Shown here in pieces: positions 23,133 to 33,807 of a stretch of 64,000 nt of DNA. The first letter of the stretch is position 1. Every line of letters begins with the position of its first letter. The notes below the pieces were generated by a model that saw only the letters and a program-made list of their open reading frames with translations, did no database searches and had not been told where the DNA came from. The stretch covers positions 3,534,001-3,598,000 of the forward strand of contig CM057060.1 of assembly GCA_029945375.1 (NCBI GenBank). The letters are read 5' to 3'. The translations under genes and the position numbers were made by a program. The DNA is from Agaricus subrufescens (taxonomy: Eukaryota; Basidiomycota; Agaricomycetes; Agaricales; Agaricaceae).

Positions 23133-25808
23133 ATGGTTGGGCCAGCATATCCAAAAGCCCGCCGGCGCCTTGTAGGCCAACCTCTTCTCTATGCCATCTC
23201 TATGTTTGCTAGCCTCGGCGTTTTCCTCGTGAGTAGTCTCTCCCACCCAATTTTGTGTCGTCTGACCGGACCTGTGTAGTTTGGATATGACCAAGGGTCA
23301 GCGTTTGAGTTCTCGTCGCCAACTATGATTTACTAGGTTCACATCCAGGGTTATGTCCGGCATTATTACCAGCCCTTATTTCATCAACTTCTTCGCTCGA
23401 CCAAATGCCCTCTCAGTCGGAACTATGGTCGCTGTTCTCGAGATTGGTGCCTTTGGTGGGTCTTTCTTCCCGCTTAGCATAGTTCACGGGCTCAAACAGT
23501 CACCTAAAGTGACGTCTATTGCTGCAGGAAGGATTGGCGATACCATCGGTCGAAGAGGAACACTCTTCGTCGGTGCTGTCGTTGTGAGCATCGGAGGTGT
23601 CTTCCAGACATTTACCGTCGGTTTCTGGACTATGGTCGTTGGTCGTGTCATCAGTGGTTTCGGCGTGGGTCTCCTCTCGTATGTTTCATATTTCTTCCAT
23701 CCTCATTACTCTATTCACTTCTCCTTTTCACAGCACCATCGTTCCTATCTACCAAAGCGAGATATCTCCCCCAAACCATGTCAGTCCATGATGCCGACCC
23801 TCACATCCGTCCATCTGATATTCTAAACCAGCGGGGTGCTTTAGCCTGTGCAGAATTTACTGGAGGTATCTTTGGCTATGCCTTCTCCGTCGTACGTCTT
23901 TTTCTCCTGCCCCCCCATTCTTTTGCTTCTGACGCTCTTAGCCCAGTGGACTGACTATTTCTGCTCATTCATTGATTCCGACCTTTCATGGAGAATTCCT
24001 CTCTTTTTTCAATGCATCATCGGCATTATTCTAGCTTTAGGCTCACTTGTTATACCTGAAAGCCCTAGGTCCGTGTCAGTGCTACTATCGAACTAGTATG
24101 TTTATCTCGTTTTAGGTGGCTCATTGATAATAGTCGTGATGACGATGGCATGCGCGTGATAGCCGACCTTCACGGCGGAGACCTCGATAATGAAAAGGCT
24201 ATCTTGGAATTCGAAGAAATAAAGGAAAAGGTAACCCAAGACGTTCGTACTTTTTCCTCCTGTTCCTTCTTTTCTTCTCAAAATACGTTCAACAGCGCGA
24301 AGCCGGACTTGAGAGAACATACAAAATGATGTGGGGGAAATACAAACCCCGTGTTCTCCTTGCTATGTCCTCCCAAGCTTTTGCGCAGCTCGTAAGTCAC
24401 GTCCTCTGACTTGGAACATATTCACAAACACTGCCTGCATCAGAATGGCATTAACGGTATGTTCAATCTTCAGTTACCCATATCTTGCTTTCTAATATTC
24501 TTCGGCCACTAGTGATCTCATACTACGCTCGTAAGAAGTTTACACCATTCTATAACTTCATTTACTTATTCGTTTTGTTTCAGCGCGTGTATTCGAAGGT
24601 ATATCCTTATTCTATGAGATGATTTTGGTCACTGATGCTCTCCCAGAAGCTGGTTGGGTTGGTCGTGACGCTATTCTAATGACAGGCATCAATGCAATCG
24701 TATACATTCTTAGTACATTTCCACCGTATGGCCATCGCTTCATTCTCGACGTATTAATAAGTATTTGGATGGCAATAGATGGATACTCGTCGATCGATGG
24801 GGGCGTCGTCCGATTCTATTATCAGGGGCTGCCATAGTTCGTCCCATCTCACTCAAAATTGACACGAATTGGATACTAAATCAGGCTTTACAGATGAGCG
24901 TGTCCTTATTCGCAACAGGATACTGGATATTTCTCGACAAAACTTGGACTCCAAACGCGGTCGTAGCCTCTGTTGTGATATTCAATGCTGCTTTCGGTTA
25001 CAGCTGGGGTCCGATCCCATGGCTATACCCGCCAGAGGTTATTCATACATCAGACACATATCAAGAGTTGACCCTCATACTTTTGTAGATCATGCCGCTG
25101 ACCGTCCGTGCAAAAGGTGTTTCAATCTCGACCGCCACGAATTGGGCGTTTAACTTTTTGGTTGGCGAAACCACACCTTACCTGCAGGAAAAGATTGAGT
25201 ACAGGTTGTACTACATGCATGGGTTTTACTGTATCTGTAGTTTCATTATTGGTATGTTCTAGCATTCAATTTCCTCACCTGCGCATTTTAACCTTGTTTC
25301 TTCCAGTCTATTTCCGTATGTTTGCCCTTTCCGCTATGATATCTACTGCCGTCGTCTGACCCAGTTTTGAAGTGTATCCTGAAACAAAAGGGGTCCCTCT
25401 TGAGGAAATGGATGAAGTGTTTGGTCAACGTAGGTCTTTCCATATTCTGTGAATAGAACCGATGTCGAACCCGACATATATTCGACATATACAGGGCCGT
25501 TCCAAGATCATATCCTGTTACGCACGTCGCTGGACTCGCCTATATCAGACCATCGAAGAGACAGCTCAAAACCACTAATCATTCCGAATCACAAGCGAAG
25601 CTGGTTTTCGAAATTGCTACGAAGACATCCAAGCCAAGGCAGAGAGACTCCTGAATACAGACCTCTGTCCGGGGTTGCAGCCGATGAAGAGGAGCTACGA
25701 CAGTTTAAAGTGGATGACGAAGACGAAGACGAATTAGAACAGTACGAAATGCTCAGAGGGGAAAAGACGCGTGGAAAAACTAGTAGCGACAGTCATTCTC
25801 GGGATTGA
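23133..25808 (+). CDS. MFS sugar-porter transporter (565 aa, 19 exons)
   Basis: A 12-helix hexose-type importer of the plasma membrane. Exons start at 23133, 23280, 23349, 23510, 23734, 23832, 23947, 24116, 24296, 24444, 24513, 24584, 24647, 24779, 24894, 25089, 25307, 25373 and 25495; the sum is 566 codons. Signatures in order are LGVFLFGYDQG (helix 1), GRIGDTIGRRG (loop 2-3), PESPRW after helix 6 (split by an intron), NGINVISYYA (helix 7), LVDRWGRRP (loop 8-9), GYSWGPIPWLYPPE (helix 10) and YPETKGVPLEEMDEVFG after helix 12. Exons 2, 10-12 and 17 are 9-18 nt. The C-terminus is a cytosolic acidic tail (DDEDEDELEQYE) that could be regulatory. The start has a good context (acaaccATGG). Substrate is not predictable beyond hexose or a related sugar. 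Confidence 0.95.
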
Positions 25809-26187
25809 GGGTTGGAAATTTCGGATGGACTAAGTTTTCTCTAGTCATACACAGTGAAACCGTTAGGTTACAGAATAGATGATCTTTGCTCTTACTGTCA
25901 CGCCGAGACTGAGTCTGACAGCCTGCTATATTCGCAGTGTGAAGTAAAAGAGTAAAGTTGCGTTACATGTCACGCGTAACTACTGTAAATAACGATCACG
26001 GGTTACACACCCCCCTTTCAGACTGAACTCGCAGTCTCGAGAACAACAACATCCGTAGGGTTGCTACGATGTTAAGCATAATAGTGAGTGAAAGAATTGA
26101 AGTGCAGGGTTGCTGCGCAAGTTGATACCGTCGTTAACCAGGAATAATATGCGAGTGCGAGTGCGGTGATGAGTCACCGATGACAAC
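25809..26187. other. Convergent 3' region between transporter and orphan gene
   Basis: The 3' ends of the plus-strand transporter and the minus-strand orphan meet here. No gene or clear repeat is seen. Confidence 0.5.
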
Positions 26188-28161
26188 TCAGATTGACCTC
26201 CGACGGTCGACGTATGGGGGTGCCACGCTGTGAGGGGTAGAGGGGGAGTATTCCGAATCGTAGGAGCTTGGGTGATCAGGAGGTGTGGTGTCGGTATAAT
26301 CAGGTGGGTCTATGGTCATCTCGGTGGCCGCTTGTGGCTGACTGTGGGTTGGGGCGCTCGGTTGTTGGAACGTAGACAACGGGATCACACGGTCATACCA
26401 GTAGCCTATGTCGTGAGGAGTGACGGTCGGCTTCAGTATCGCGGTATGTAAGTCTTCACCCTGGCGGCCGTGGATAATGGGTTCGATAATAGGCAACCCG
26501 ACCTTTAGCCAATCGGGGGCGTTACGAGGGTCAGGGTTCCCGTTAATTGTGGCAGTGTGAGCCTGCTGACGGATGTAGAGGGTGTCGGTGGTGGATGGGC
26601 GGCGCCAGCCGGATAGCATGGGGATTGTGGGGGGTATGCCATATTTCTGGATTCGTTCCATTCGGTCGTGGTCAAGTTCAGCCAAGGCGAGTCGATTCAT
26701 CACATTCCCACTGTACATGAAGCATAACATTCGGAATCCATATGCGTAGCAGTGGTCGATCCATGTTGGATTGATTTGGTTATCCACGAGGACTTGGATC
26801 ACGTCGAACATGGTCATGGATGTAGAGTGGTGCTTGCTTAGTACGGCTGGTTGGATAGTTATCTCATCGCCCGTTTGTGGGATGAACTCAGGGGTTATGG
26901 ATTCAATGCATTCCCGGTAGAGGTAAGGTAGTGCGGTTACTAATGCAAACAGCCGGATGAACCGAACTCGAGAAGGTCGATCCCCGCTCTTTGGGTGGCA
27001 TAGGAGTTGGGCCAGCCCGTATGCGAACACGGTCGATCGTTCGACACGCATTGCATGGTCGAAGGCGATGCCGTTGGTGTGGTTTTGGGTACCTGGGTGG
27101 CTTTGACATACCAGGAAGGATGCGAGCCTATCTATGTCGAGGAGGGCAGCTCCTTCGGGGCATGCCCGTGATATCCTGTGTCCAGTGATTGGGTTGTAAA
27201 GCAGTGAGAAATTGGCGTCGGGGATGATGGGGGTCCGTAAGTTCTCCGGTACGTTCTCCTTGTCCTTTTCCTCATCAAAGTCAGATTTCGCGAGGAGCCA
27301 CCGCATCGTGCGATCTCGGAATCTGTCTTGCACTTTCCGTGCTATAGACCGAAGCTCAGAGATTAATAGGAATGCTTTGGCCCGGACATAATCAGGCGAC
27401 TCGGTGTTCCTCATTACTTCAATCAGGCGTCGGGCCTGGTGCGGTGTCATGGGGAGTCCCCGTGGTGCTACCATGTATACCAGGTGGTCTTCGGGTAGGG
27501 GGAATATGGCGCCTCGTTTCTGTTCATCAAGGAACGCTTGTTGGCCTGTTTGGGATACGAAGACTGTATTAGTCTTGGGTGAGTAATAAGTCCAAGCTGA
27601 TAGCATGCCGCTCATCATGTTGGCTCGTTCGATCCTTCCTTGCCATCTGCCGACGCCCCATATTGAGGGTATGCTCCCGGGGAAGTCCATGTTGGTTTCC
27701 CGGAACTGCCAATTGGATATAGGCATCTCCTCGCCGTCTGCTTCCCATGGTTTGGTGTCTGTAGTCCGGATGCGTGTGGTTATGGGTGCTGCATAGCGGA
27801 ACCAGTTCCTTCCTTCCTCTGGTCGTACTTCTACATCGGAGCTGGTCGTCCCCAAGTCCATTCTGTCGAGGAGTGTGGGGGCACTCGGTGGCTGCGTGAG
27901 TGGTTCGTTGCTGTTTATGGATATGGTTGATGCCGTTCTGGATGGTCCTTGCTTATCCTTTTCTCCTTTAGCGTCGTTTTCTTCTTCTATGTCCATCCGG
28001 TTCCAGTTCTCCAGTCGGCGGCTTCGTTCCTTCAGTTGTGCGTTTTCTATTTCTAGCTGTTCGATCCTGTCAATCATCTCGTTTATGATTAATGATATCC
28101 TTTGACTCTCTCTGCTCCTAGCAGTATTATCACTGAGAGTGCTGTAGGCACTCTCAGTCAC
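26188..28161 (-). CDS. Intronless orphan protein with N-terminal coiled coil (657 aa)
   Basis: A single uninterrupted frame, unlike every other long gene in the window. Residues about 24-53 form a short coiled coil (INEMIDRIEQLEIENAQLKE) and a charged linker follows (EEENDAKGEKDKQ). The central part is globular, with aromatic-rich stretches (NWFRYAAPI, WQGRIERANMM, FRMLCFMYSG). The last 50 residues are disordered, Pro/Ser/Thr/Tyr-rich. I do not recognise the family. No reverse transcriptase, integrase, DDE, helicase or zinc-finger motif is visible. The upstream DNA is packed with AAAGGT-type inverted repeats, and the lack of introns fits a mobile or retrocopied origin, but this is inference. 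Downstream it is convergent with the sugar transporter. Confidence 0.7.
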   Translation of the reverse strand: MTESAYSTLSDNTARSRESQRISLIINEMIDRIEQLEIENAQLKERSRRLENWNRMDIEEENDAKGEKDKQGPSRTASTISINSNEPLTQPPSAPTLLDRMDLGTTSSDVEVRPEEGRNWFRYAAPITTRIRTTDTKPWEADGEEMPISNWQFRETNMDFPGSIPSIWGVGRWQGRIERANMMSGMLSAWTYYSPKTNTVFVSQTGQQAFLDEQKRGAIFPLPEDHLVYMVAPRGLPMTPHQARRLIEVMRNTESPDYVRAKAFLLISELRSIARKVQDRFRDRTMRWLLAKSDFDEEKDKENVPENLRTPIIPDANFSLLYNPITGHRISRACPEGAALLDIDRLASFLVCQSHPGTQNHTNGIAFDHAMRVERSTVFAYGLAQLLCHPKSGDRPSRVRFIRLFALVTALPYLYRECIESITPEFIPQTGDEITIQPAVLSKHHSTSMTMFDVIQVLVDNQINPTWIDHCYAYGFRMLCFMYSGNVMNRLALAELDHDRMERIQKYGIPPTIPMLSGWRRPSTTDTLYIRQQAHTATINGNPDPRNAPDWLKVGLPIIEPIIHGRQGEDLHTAILKPTVTPHDIGYWYDRVIPLSTFQQPSAPTHSQPQAATEMTIDPPDYTDTTPPDHPSSYDSEYSPSTPHSVAPPYVDRRRSI

Positions 28162-28297
28162 CGTTATGTCTTTTGTTTTTTTCTCTCCTGCTTAGGTAAT
28201 AGCACAAATAAATTCGCATTTTAATTTCCGTTCTAACGCATATAATATCGTGGCAATTGGACCACTGGTTGAATTGATATGGATTTTTATTTATTTA

Positions 28298-28522
28298 TTT
28301 TCGAAAGGTGGCTTCAGTGGTACCTTTCGGCTATGCCTGAAAGGTACATTTGTCAGCAATGTTACCTTCGGCAGGTGCCAAAAGGCATGATGGATGGTGG
28401 CTATGCGCGCAAAGGTAAGCTTACCTTTGCTTACATACACACTGGTGGCATCAGTGGGCTGCTTACATATGCAAAGGTGGCATCACGGTGGCATCACGGT
28501 GGCACCTTACCTTCGCTTAGTC
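28298..28522. repeat. Cluster of AAAGGT / ACCTTT inverted repeats
   Basis: About ten AAGGTR or ACCTTT words occur within 225 bp. They include the 18-bp perfect palindrome AAAGGTAAGCTTACCTTT near 28411-28428, the pair CGAAAGGT...ACCTTTCG around 28300-28338, and a triple GGTGGCATCACGGTGGCATC run near 28475-28505. The cluster lies just upstream of the intronless orphan. Confidence 0.6.
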
Positions 28523-28790
28523 ATGCCTCTTTCCTGAGTGGGAAAATGCATGTGAGTGGATCCCTTAGAAAAAATAATGATAAATAGGAGAAAAATTCGA
28601 TATCCATTTTTTATATGGGAACCATATTCGGCCCATGAGCCGTTGATGAGATATAAGGAAAATGACATATGTACTGATTTCTCCGCTCTTTGGAAAAAAC
28701 ATATGTGGGAAATCACTCTAGCATTGTCAGAAAAATATTGAAAAATACAACAAAAATCGTGCGATCCGAGTGATATAAGAATGATTCTAT
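28523..28790. other. AT-rich spacer
   Basis: AT-rich sequence separates the AAAGGT cluster from a sharply GC-rich island. No gene seen. Confidence 0.5.
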
Positions 28791-28794
28791 ATAG

Positions 28795-29279
28795 CTAATA
28801 TGCTTACCGCAGGAGCACGACCGGTGCTCGTCCCTGGAAGGGTCCTTCCCATTGTGGGAGGTCCTGCCGCAAGTGGGCATCCCGCCCCTGTCGGCCCGAG
28901 CCATTGGGTCTTCCTGCGTCGCCGCGCACGGACGGCCGTGGCTTCCGCATGCGTGCAGGGGGCACTCTCGCCCTCCCGGCGCCAGCCAACAACGTGTGGC
29001 TGTCGGGGACCAGTGTCACCCGGGTGGCTGGCGGCAGGCAAATCGCGCCACCTGAGGGCGGGTTTGAGCAGTGACTGGGGTGACCGGGCGTCCGCTGTAC
29101 CGGCGCTCGTTGGGTCCCGCTCGACCGCCGCCGTCGCCGGCTGTGCGGGGCGGTGGCCGGTGTGCGAAATTGGATTAGTGGATGTCCTCGGGCATCCCCA
29201 TCCCGGCATCCGGGCTCTGTCACGCTCTGCCTCAATCTGTCTCGGGTGTGACTTGGGGTGACCTGGACATCACGCCTGG
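28795..29279. other. GC-rich island open in several frames on both strands
   Basis: Base composition changes abruptly from AT-rich to strongly GC-rich, and at least four long overlapping frames stay open on both strands, which is what GC-rich DNA does by chance. The amino-acid content is Arg/Pro/Gly/Ala-rich without domains. It does not resemble rRNA that I can recognise. Origin unknown. Confidence 0.4.
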
Positions 29280-29280
29280 G

Positions 29281-29410
29281 CATCCCCTGTCCATCTCTCC
29301 CTGCATCCCTGGTTCTCTGTAACTCATGCTTTCCGGTCCCTCGGGCATCCCCTGTCCATCCCTCCCTGCATCCCGGGTTCTCTGTTACTCATGCTTTCCT
29401 GTCCTCGATC
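29281..29410 (+). repeat. Two tandem copies of a 65-bp unit
   Basis: The units begin at about 29281 and 29346 with CATCCCCTGTCCATC and continue with CTCCCTGCATCC, GGTTCTCTGT and ACTCATGCTTTCC. A few base differences separate them. Confidence 0.7.
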
Positions 29411-29579
29411 CCATCGCATATTTATGTGACCTCAGACATAAGACATGTTAGTACATGGCTGACCAAAAAGCCGCTTTTGAGCATATCTTTTCATTGCACG
29501 GTCTGATTCCCATGATACTTTGACTGACAGGGCAGATATATTGTATGTAGTCCTGATCCAATTTATGGCCCCGTAGCGT

Positions 29580-30575
29580 GAGAACTGAACATTTGCGAAG
29601 GGTTTTACTCGTTCCCAATGATCAAATCACCAGTTTGCTCTGGGAAATTTGACTCGAAAAGCATACCACTAGGTAGGGTATTCTTAGGTGACCCCACACA
29701 TATCTTTTCAGCCAAGCAAATGCGCTTCATCAAAAGTTATGCCCAAACGCGGATTTTTTAAAAGTGGTCACATGCAGGAGAAAAAATCCGCGTTTGGGAA
29801 TAGCTTCTGATCCAATGGTCCAATTCCTCTGAAATTCAGGCAGGGGTGGCGCCTAGTATGTTTGCATCCTCGGTCCCATTTGCAGAGGGTTAGCGTGGGA
29901 AATGAATATTTGCGGAGGGAAATACTGGTTCCCGGTGATCAAATCACCCATTTGGGCTTGAGAATTTTACCTGAAAGGGTTACCACTAGATAGAGCCTTT
30001 TTATGTGATGCCAGACATCGAATTTCAGGTAACCAAATGATCTTTACAAGACGTTATGCCCAAACGCGGGTTTTTCAAAAGTGGTCACATGCTTAGGCCA
30101 AAAATCCGCGTTTGGGCATATCTTTTAACGGGATAGTCCGATTCCTAAGATTTTCGGGTGGAAGGTGCGCATATGTAGTGTGCAACTATGGTCAAGGTTA
30201 CAGAGCATTAGCGTGGGAAATGAATATTTGCAAAGCGAAATACTGGTTCCCGATGATCATATCACCTATTTGGGCTTGAGATTTTTACTGGAAATGTATA
30301 CCACTAGATAGAGCCTTTTTATGTGATGCCAGACACCCAATTTCAGCCAACCAAACGATCTTTAAAAGAAGTTATGCCCAAACGCGGGTTTCTCAAAAGT
30401 GGTCACATGCTTTAGCCAAAAATCCGCGTTTGGGCATATTGTTTGACAGCACAGTCCGGATTCCTACAATTTTCGGCTGGAAGGTGCGGGTATGGGTTCT
30501 GTAACTATGGTTAATTTGACAGAGTATTAGTGTGGGAAATGAATATTTTCGAAGCGAAATACTGCTTCCAGGGCA
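29580..30575. repeat. Satellite of about 317 bp, roughly three copies
   Basis: Three long units and a partial fourth share blocks in the same order: GCGTGGGAAATGAATATTTG, TACTGGTTCCC, TGATCA-ATCACC, TACCACTAGATAGAGCC, then an inverted repeat. The inverted repeat arms are GCCCAAACGCGG and CCGCGTTTGGGC, about 25 bp apart around AAAAGTGGTCACATGC. They sit near 29741-29798, 30055-30119 and 30373-30438, giving spacings of about 316 and 319 bp. The first unit is the most diverged. Confidence 0.85.
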
Positions 30576-31488
30576 GGAAAATCTCCATAAACACAAGAAA
30601 AATTGTAAATGACTTTATATCGCTTAGTATTGGCAGACATATTTGCCATTACTTGGATACTGCTCAAGAGTGATGGCATTGTCTGTGATTGGATGCGAGT
30701 GGTCTGACACAATGGAATACGAGGGTGGCCAGGGCATCATAAAGAATATGCTGTCCATCCCTGGGATCCTCATCGATAGGTATCCCACTTATCCCGTAAG
30801 AGTAATCCTGGCCCTCGATCCCATCCCACTCCCTTCACCTGGAGAAAGGCCGGGTTTGTGTGATCTGTGATCTGTGACGATGTAACTGCGCATGGAAGCC
30901 TTCTCAGAGTTTAATGGCTCCAAGGCCAGGTTGTCGGTTCAAGGGATTTTTGAATGCCGTAGTCTGTCAATAGAGTCCAGATAGGCTTTTGAGACCACGG
31001 AAATAGAATAGATTGAACAAGATAGGTGAGATAGGTGGAGGGATCGAGCGCACAAGAAGAACGACAGACAACCTCAAAGCACATGGCCGAAAAGAAAGCT
31101 TGGGTTAAGGAATTAGACAGTCCAAGTACGGTGTCTTGAGAAAAGCCAGGAAACCGGGGCTATTCAAACAAGCTCATGCTTTCAATGGTGTTGACTTTGA
31201 ACGGCCGGCCACGCTTTGAAGTGTATTGGATGCAAATGAGCCGGCAAGGACAGAGCATGGCAGCGTGCAGCCTGAAGACGTGTAGAGGTCTAGACGGAAA
31301 TGAAAAAACAGACAGGGCGAGCCTGAAAAGAAAAAAAAGAAAAAAAAGAAAAAAAAATTGGAAGGAAACGAAAACAAGAAAGGAAAAGGAGATTAACTTA
31401 AAGTAGCTACGCCGCAGACAGACAGGATAGATAAGGGCGGCAGTAAATGACTTGGATTGCATCCCAATTGCATTCTGCATTCCTCCCC
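30576..31488. other. Intergenic, contains an A-rich tract
   Basis: No gene was supported. A purine tract (runs of A broken by G) lies at about 31326-31362. The 150 bp before 31489 could serve as the leader of the following Ser-rich gene. Confidence 0.45.
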
Positions 31489-33403
31489 ATGGCTCCCAAG
31501 CGCAAGGAACAGCCCTCTTCGTCGCCTTCCAGCTCGAGGCACACTGGCCAGTCCCAGTCTCGGCACCCGCCGCCGCCTCCACCGGCGACCACGACCACAA
31601 CACTCACGACCCACAGAGAGGAGGACATGGAAGTCGACGTCACTGACTTCAACGGTGGCGGAGGCTCCTCGTCCCACCAGCAGGTAAGTGAATTCATGTG
31701 GCCCCAGATCAATACGCGCTGATCTCCCCTCTCTGACTCATATTTATAGGTGCGTCTGGAAATGAGCCATGTTGAGATCCCTTCATACTCAGCATCCCAA
31801 AAGGAAAGCGCAGGGATCATCTACTCACCTTCTTGATCCCGTCAATCAGCATCCCAAAAGGAAAGCGCAGGGATCATCTACTCACCTTCTTGTTCGAAAT
31901 GTGCCTTGATTGGCCAAGTCTGCATTGCGGATCGGCGAGGCGTCGCATGCAGACTGTGTAAGCACTCACATAGCACTTGCTCTTACTCACGCAGCAGCGG
32001 CAGTGGGGGGAGCAGCAGCAGGCATGCAACAACGGCGACGGCGAGGACATCGGCCTCTACCTCTGGGCCCCGCTCAGCGGCTCCACCCATCTCCCAGTCT
32101 CAGTCTCAGTCTTCATCCTCCCGGCGACCACCGGCCTCCCAATCTCAGTCTCAGTCTCAGGCCTCGACGTCCAGGAGCGGCCATGGATCCAGTGGCCGGA
32201 TCACAATCCCACCGCCAACTGCCTCTTCTTCCTCTGCTTCTGCTTCATCATCATCGGCGGCGGCCCCCCCAGCAGCAGTAGCACGCGCATCCAGTAGCAG
32301 CACATCGCGCTCCCAAGGCCACCGTGACATGCCCTCCTCCAGCCCAGCGTCTTCCATGGGCCCTCCCCCTGTTCCTAGTAAGTCTATCCATCATCTCTCG
32401 GTGGTCAATGGGGCACTGATACGCTCTGACAGTCATCAACTTTGGAGCCTCCCCTAGTTTTGGGACTCCAGTACTGCTGGCCCCGTCTTACTCCTCTTCA
32501 GGCAGCTCCACGCTGGCCTCCATCCATGCTCCTGGTGTCGCTGCGTCCCCGTCTTTCCAGCAGCCAGCATCCCAGGCCTTCTACCAGGCTTTCCAGCAGC
32601 CAGGGGCGGCTCCACACTACACGGCCCACCCCAGTCACTACTCTGTGCCCCCGCCTCCTCCTCCTGACGCTGGCTATGGACGATCGGAGCCTTACGAGTC
32701 TTACACCAACGCTCCTCAGCCCACCTCTCCTACCCATCAGCATCAGCGCTCGGCTTCCAGCCCGACAGGGCGGCGCACGATGGAGGTCTGCAAGAAATCA
32801 CTCGACGACGTCACGGCCGGGATCGAGCATGACAGTTGCACACCGAGAGACAGGTGCGCTCCAGGACATGCACTACAGGTGAATGCGATGGGTGTCCAGA
32901 TGCAAGGCCTGGGGCAGCGGATGGACCTCAACACTCGGGCAGTTGATCGCCACCAGCAGCAGCTCATCTCGTTGGAGTCCACCGTGCAGGGCACGAGCGA
33001 GGAGGCAAGGTATTTGAGGCAGGAGATGAGGACGATGCGGCAAGAGTATACTGGGATGGGGGGCTCGGGTGGGGGAAACAACACGGCGATGGCAGCCATG
33101 CCAGCGATGGGCTCGCCGGGTGGCCGGTCTGCTGCAGGAGGAGGAACACCTGGGGTGGGGAGTCCCTATGAAACCTTTGCCGCCTTTGGTGGGCACAGTG
33201 GTAGCGGGAGCCGCGATGGGCGATCCATGGCTGGGTCCTCAGTGGCTGGGTCAGTGGCTGGGTCAGTTTCAGGTCAAGGGCAACACGGTGGTTCAGTCGC
33301 AGGCAGCGGCGGTGGGGAATCGGAGGAGGAGGAGGAAGAGGAGGAGCAACAGCCTAGGAGGAGGAGTAGGAGGTCTACAGGTAAGGTGAGGTACGGTATT
33401 TGA
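31489..33403 (+). pseudogene. Ser/Pro-rich protein with Zn2Cys6-like cluster, interrupted by a stop
   Basis: Exon 1 (31489-31683, ATG in ccccATGG) codes for a Lys/Ser/His/Pro-rich start. Exon 2 opens at 31750 in the right frame but meets TGA at 31834-31836. The frame resumes after that stop within a second copy of the same 57 bp and reads CSKCALIGQVC...CRLCKHSHSTC, spaced C-x2-C-x6-C-x9-C-x2-C-x6-C, the spacing of a fungal Zn2Cys6 DNA-binding cluster. A Ser/Gln-rich segment (SQSQSQ), an intron at about 32372-32433, a Gln/Pro/Tyr-rich stretch, a possible coiled coil (RHQQQLISLESTVQG) and an acidic run before a basic end (RRRSRRSTGKVR) follow to 33403. Without the first 57-bp copy the frame would be open, so it may be a recently broken gene, or splicing may bypass the stop. 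Confidence 0.5.
31791..31893 (+). repeat. 57-bp tandem duplication inside the Ser-rich gene
   Basis: The unit starting AGCATCCCAAAAGGAAAGCG occurs at 31791 and again at 31848. The first 46 bases are identical. The copies diverge where one reads TCTTGATCC (stop) and the other TCTTGTTCG (Cys-Ser). The period is 19 codons, so the frame is kept. Confidence 0.85.
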
Positions 33404-33807
33404 TGTCTTAGTCCCTCTTCCCTGTCCTGTCACTGGCTCGCAGTGTACACTTTAGCAGCGGACTGTATGATCTACGACACATGTTTTTTTTTTTTTGTTT
33501 TTTGTTTTGTTTTTGTTTTTGTATCACGTTTTGCCGTTTTCTTGTTTTCTTTTTCTTTTACTTTGTTTTTTTTTTTTTTGTAATTGTATCCCTTTGAATT
33601 GATGAACGATCTGTGATTCTTGCTCTCTGACCACTTACCTAAGGATGAAACCCAAATATCCAAAGTCCTGGCTATACCTAAGTGTCATCAGTCTCTATCT
33701 CCATCGCATCGTTTCACTACACCTCAATATTGTCGCTTCAATCAGAAGTAAAATATATAGAGATAGACCACCGTCTGGCATACTATACAGAGAATAGACG
33801 CTCATGC
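33404..33807. other. Convergent 3' region with T-rich tracts
   Basis: Long T runs interrupted by G and C occupy about 33483-33582, between the end of the plus-strand Ser-rich gene and the end of the minus-strand RFC1 fragment. No gene seen. Confidence 0.6.

Noticed and set aside
28787..29283. Four long overlapping frames on both strands
   Set aside because: Expected in GC-rich DNA; Arg/Pro/Gly-rich content without motifs.
31906..32457. Stand-alone gene for the Ser-rich Cys-cluster frame
   Set aside because: It has no ATG of its own before the cluster, and the frame continues upstream in phase with exon 1, so it was treated as part of one interrupted gene.
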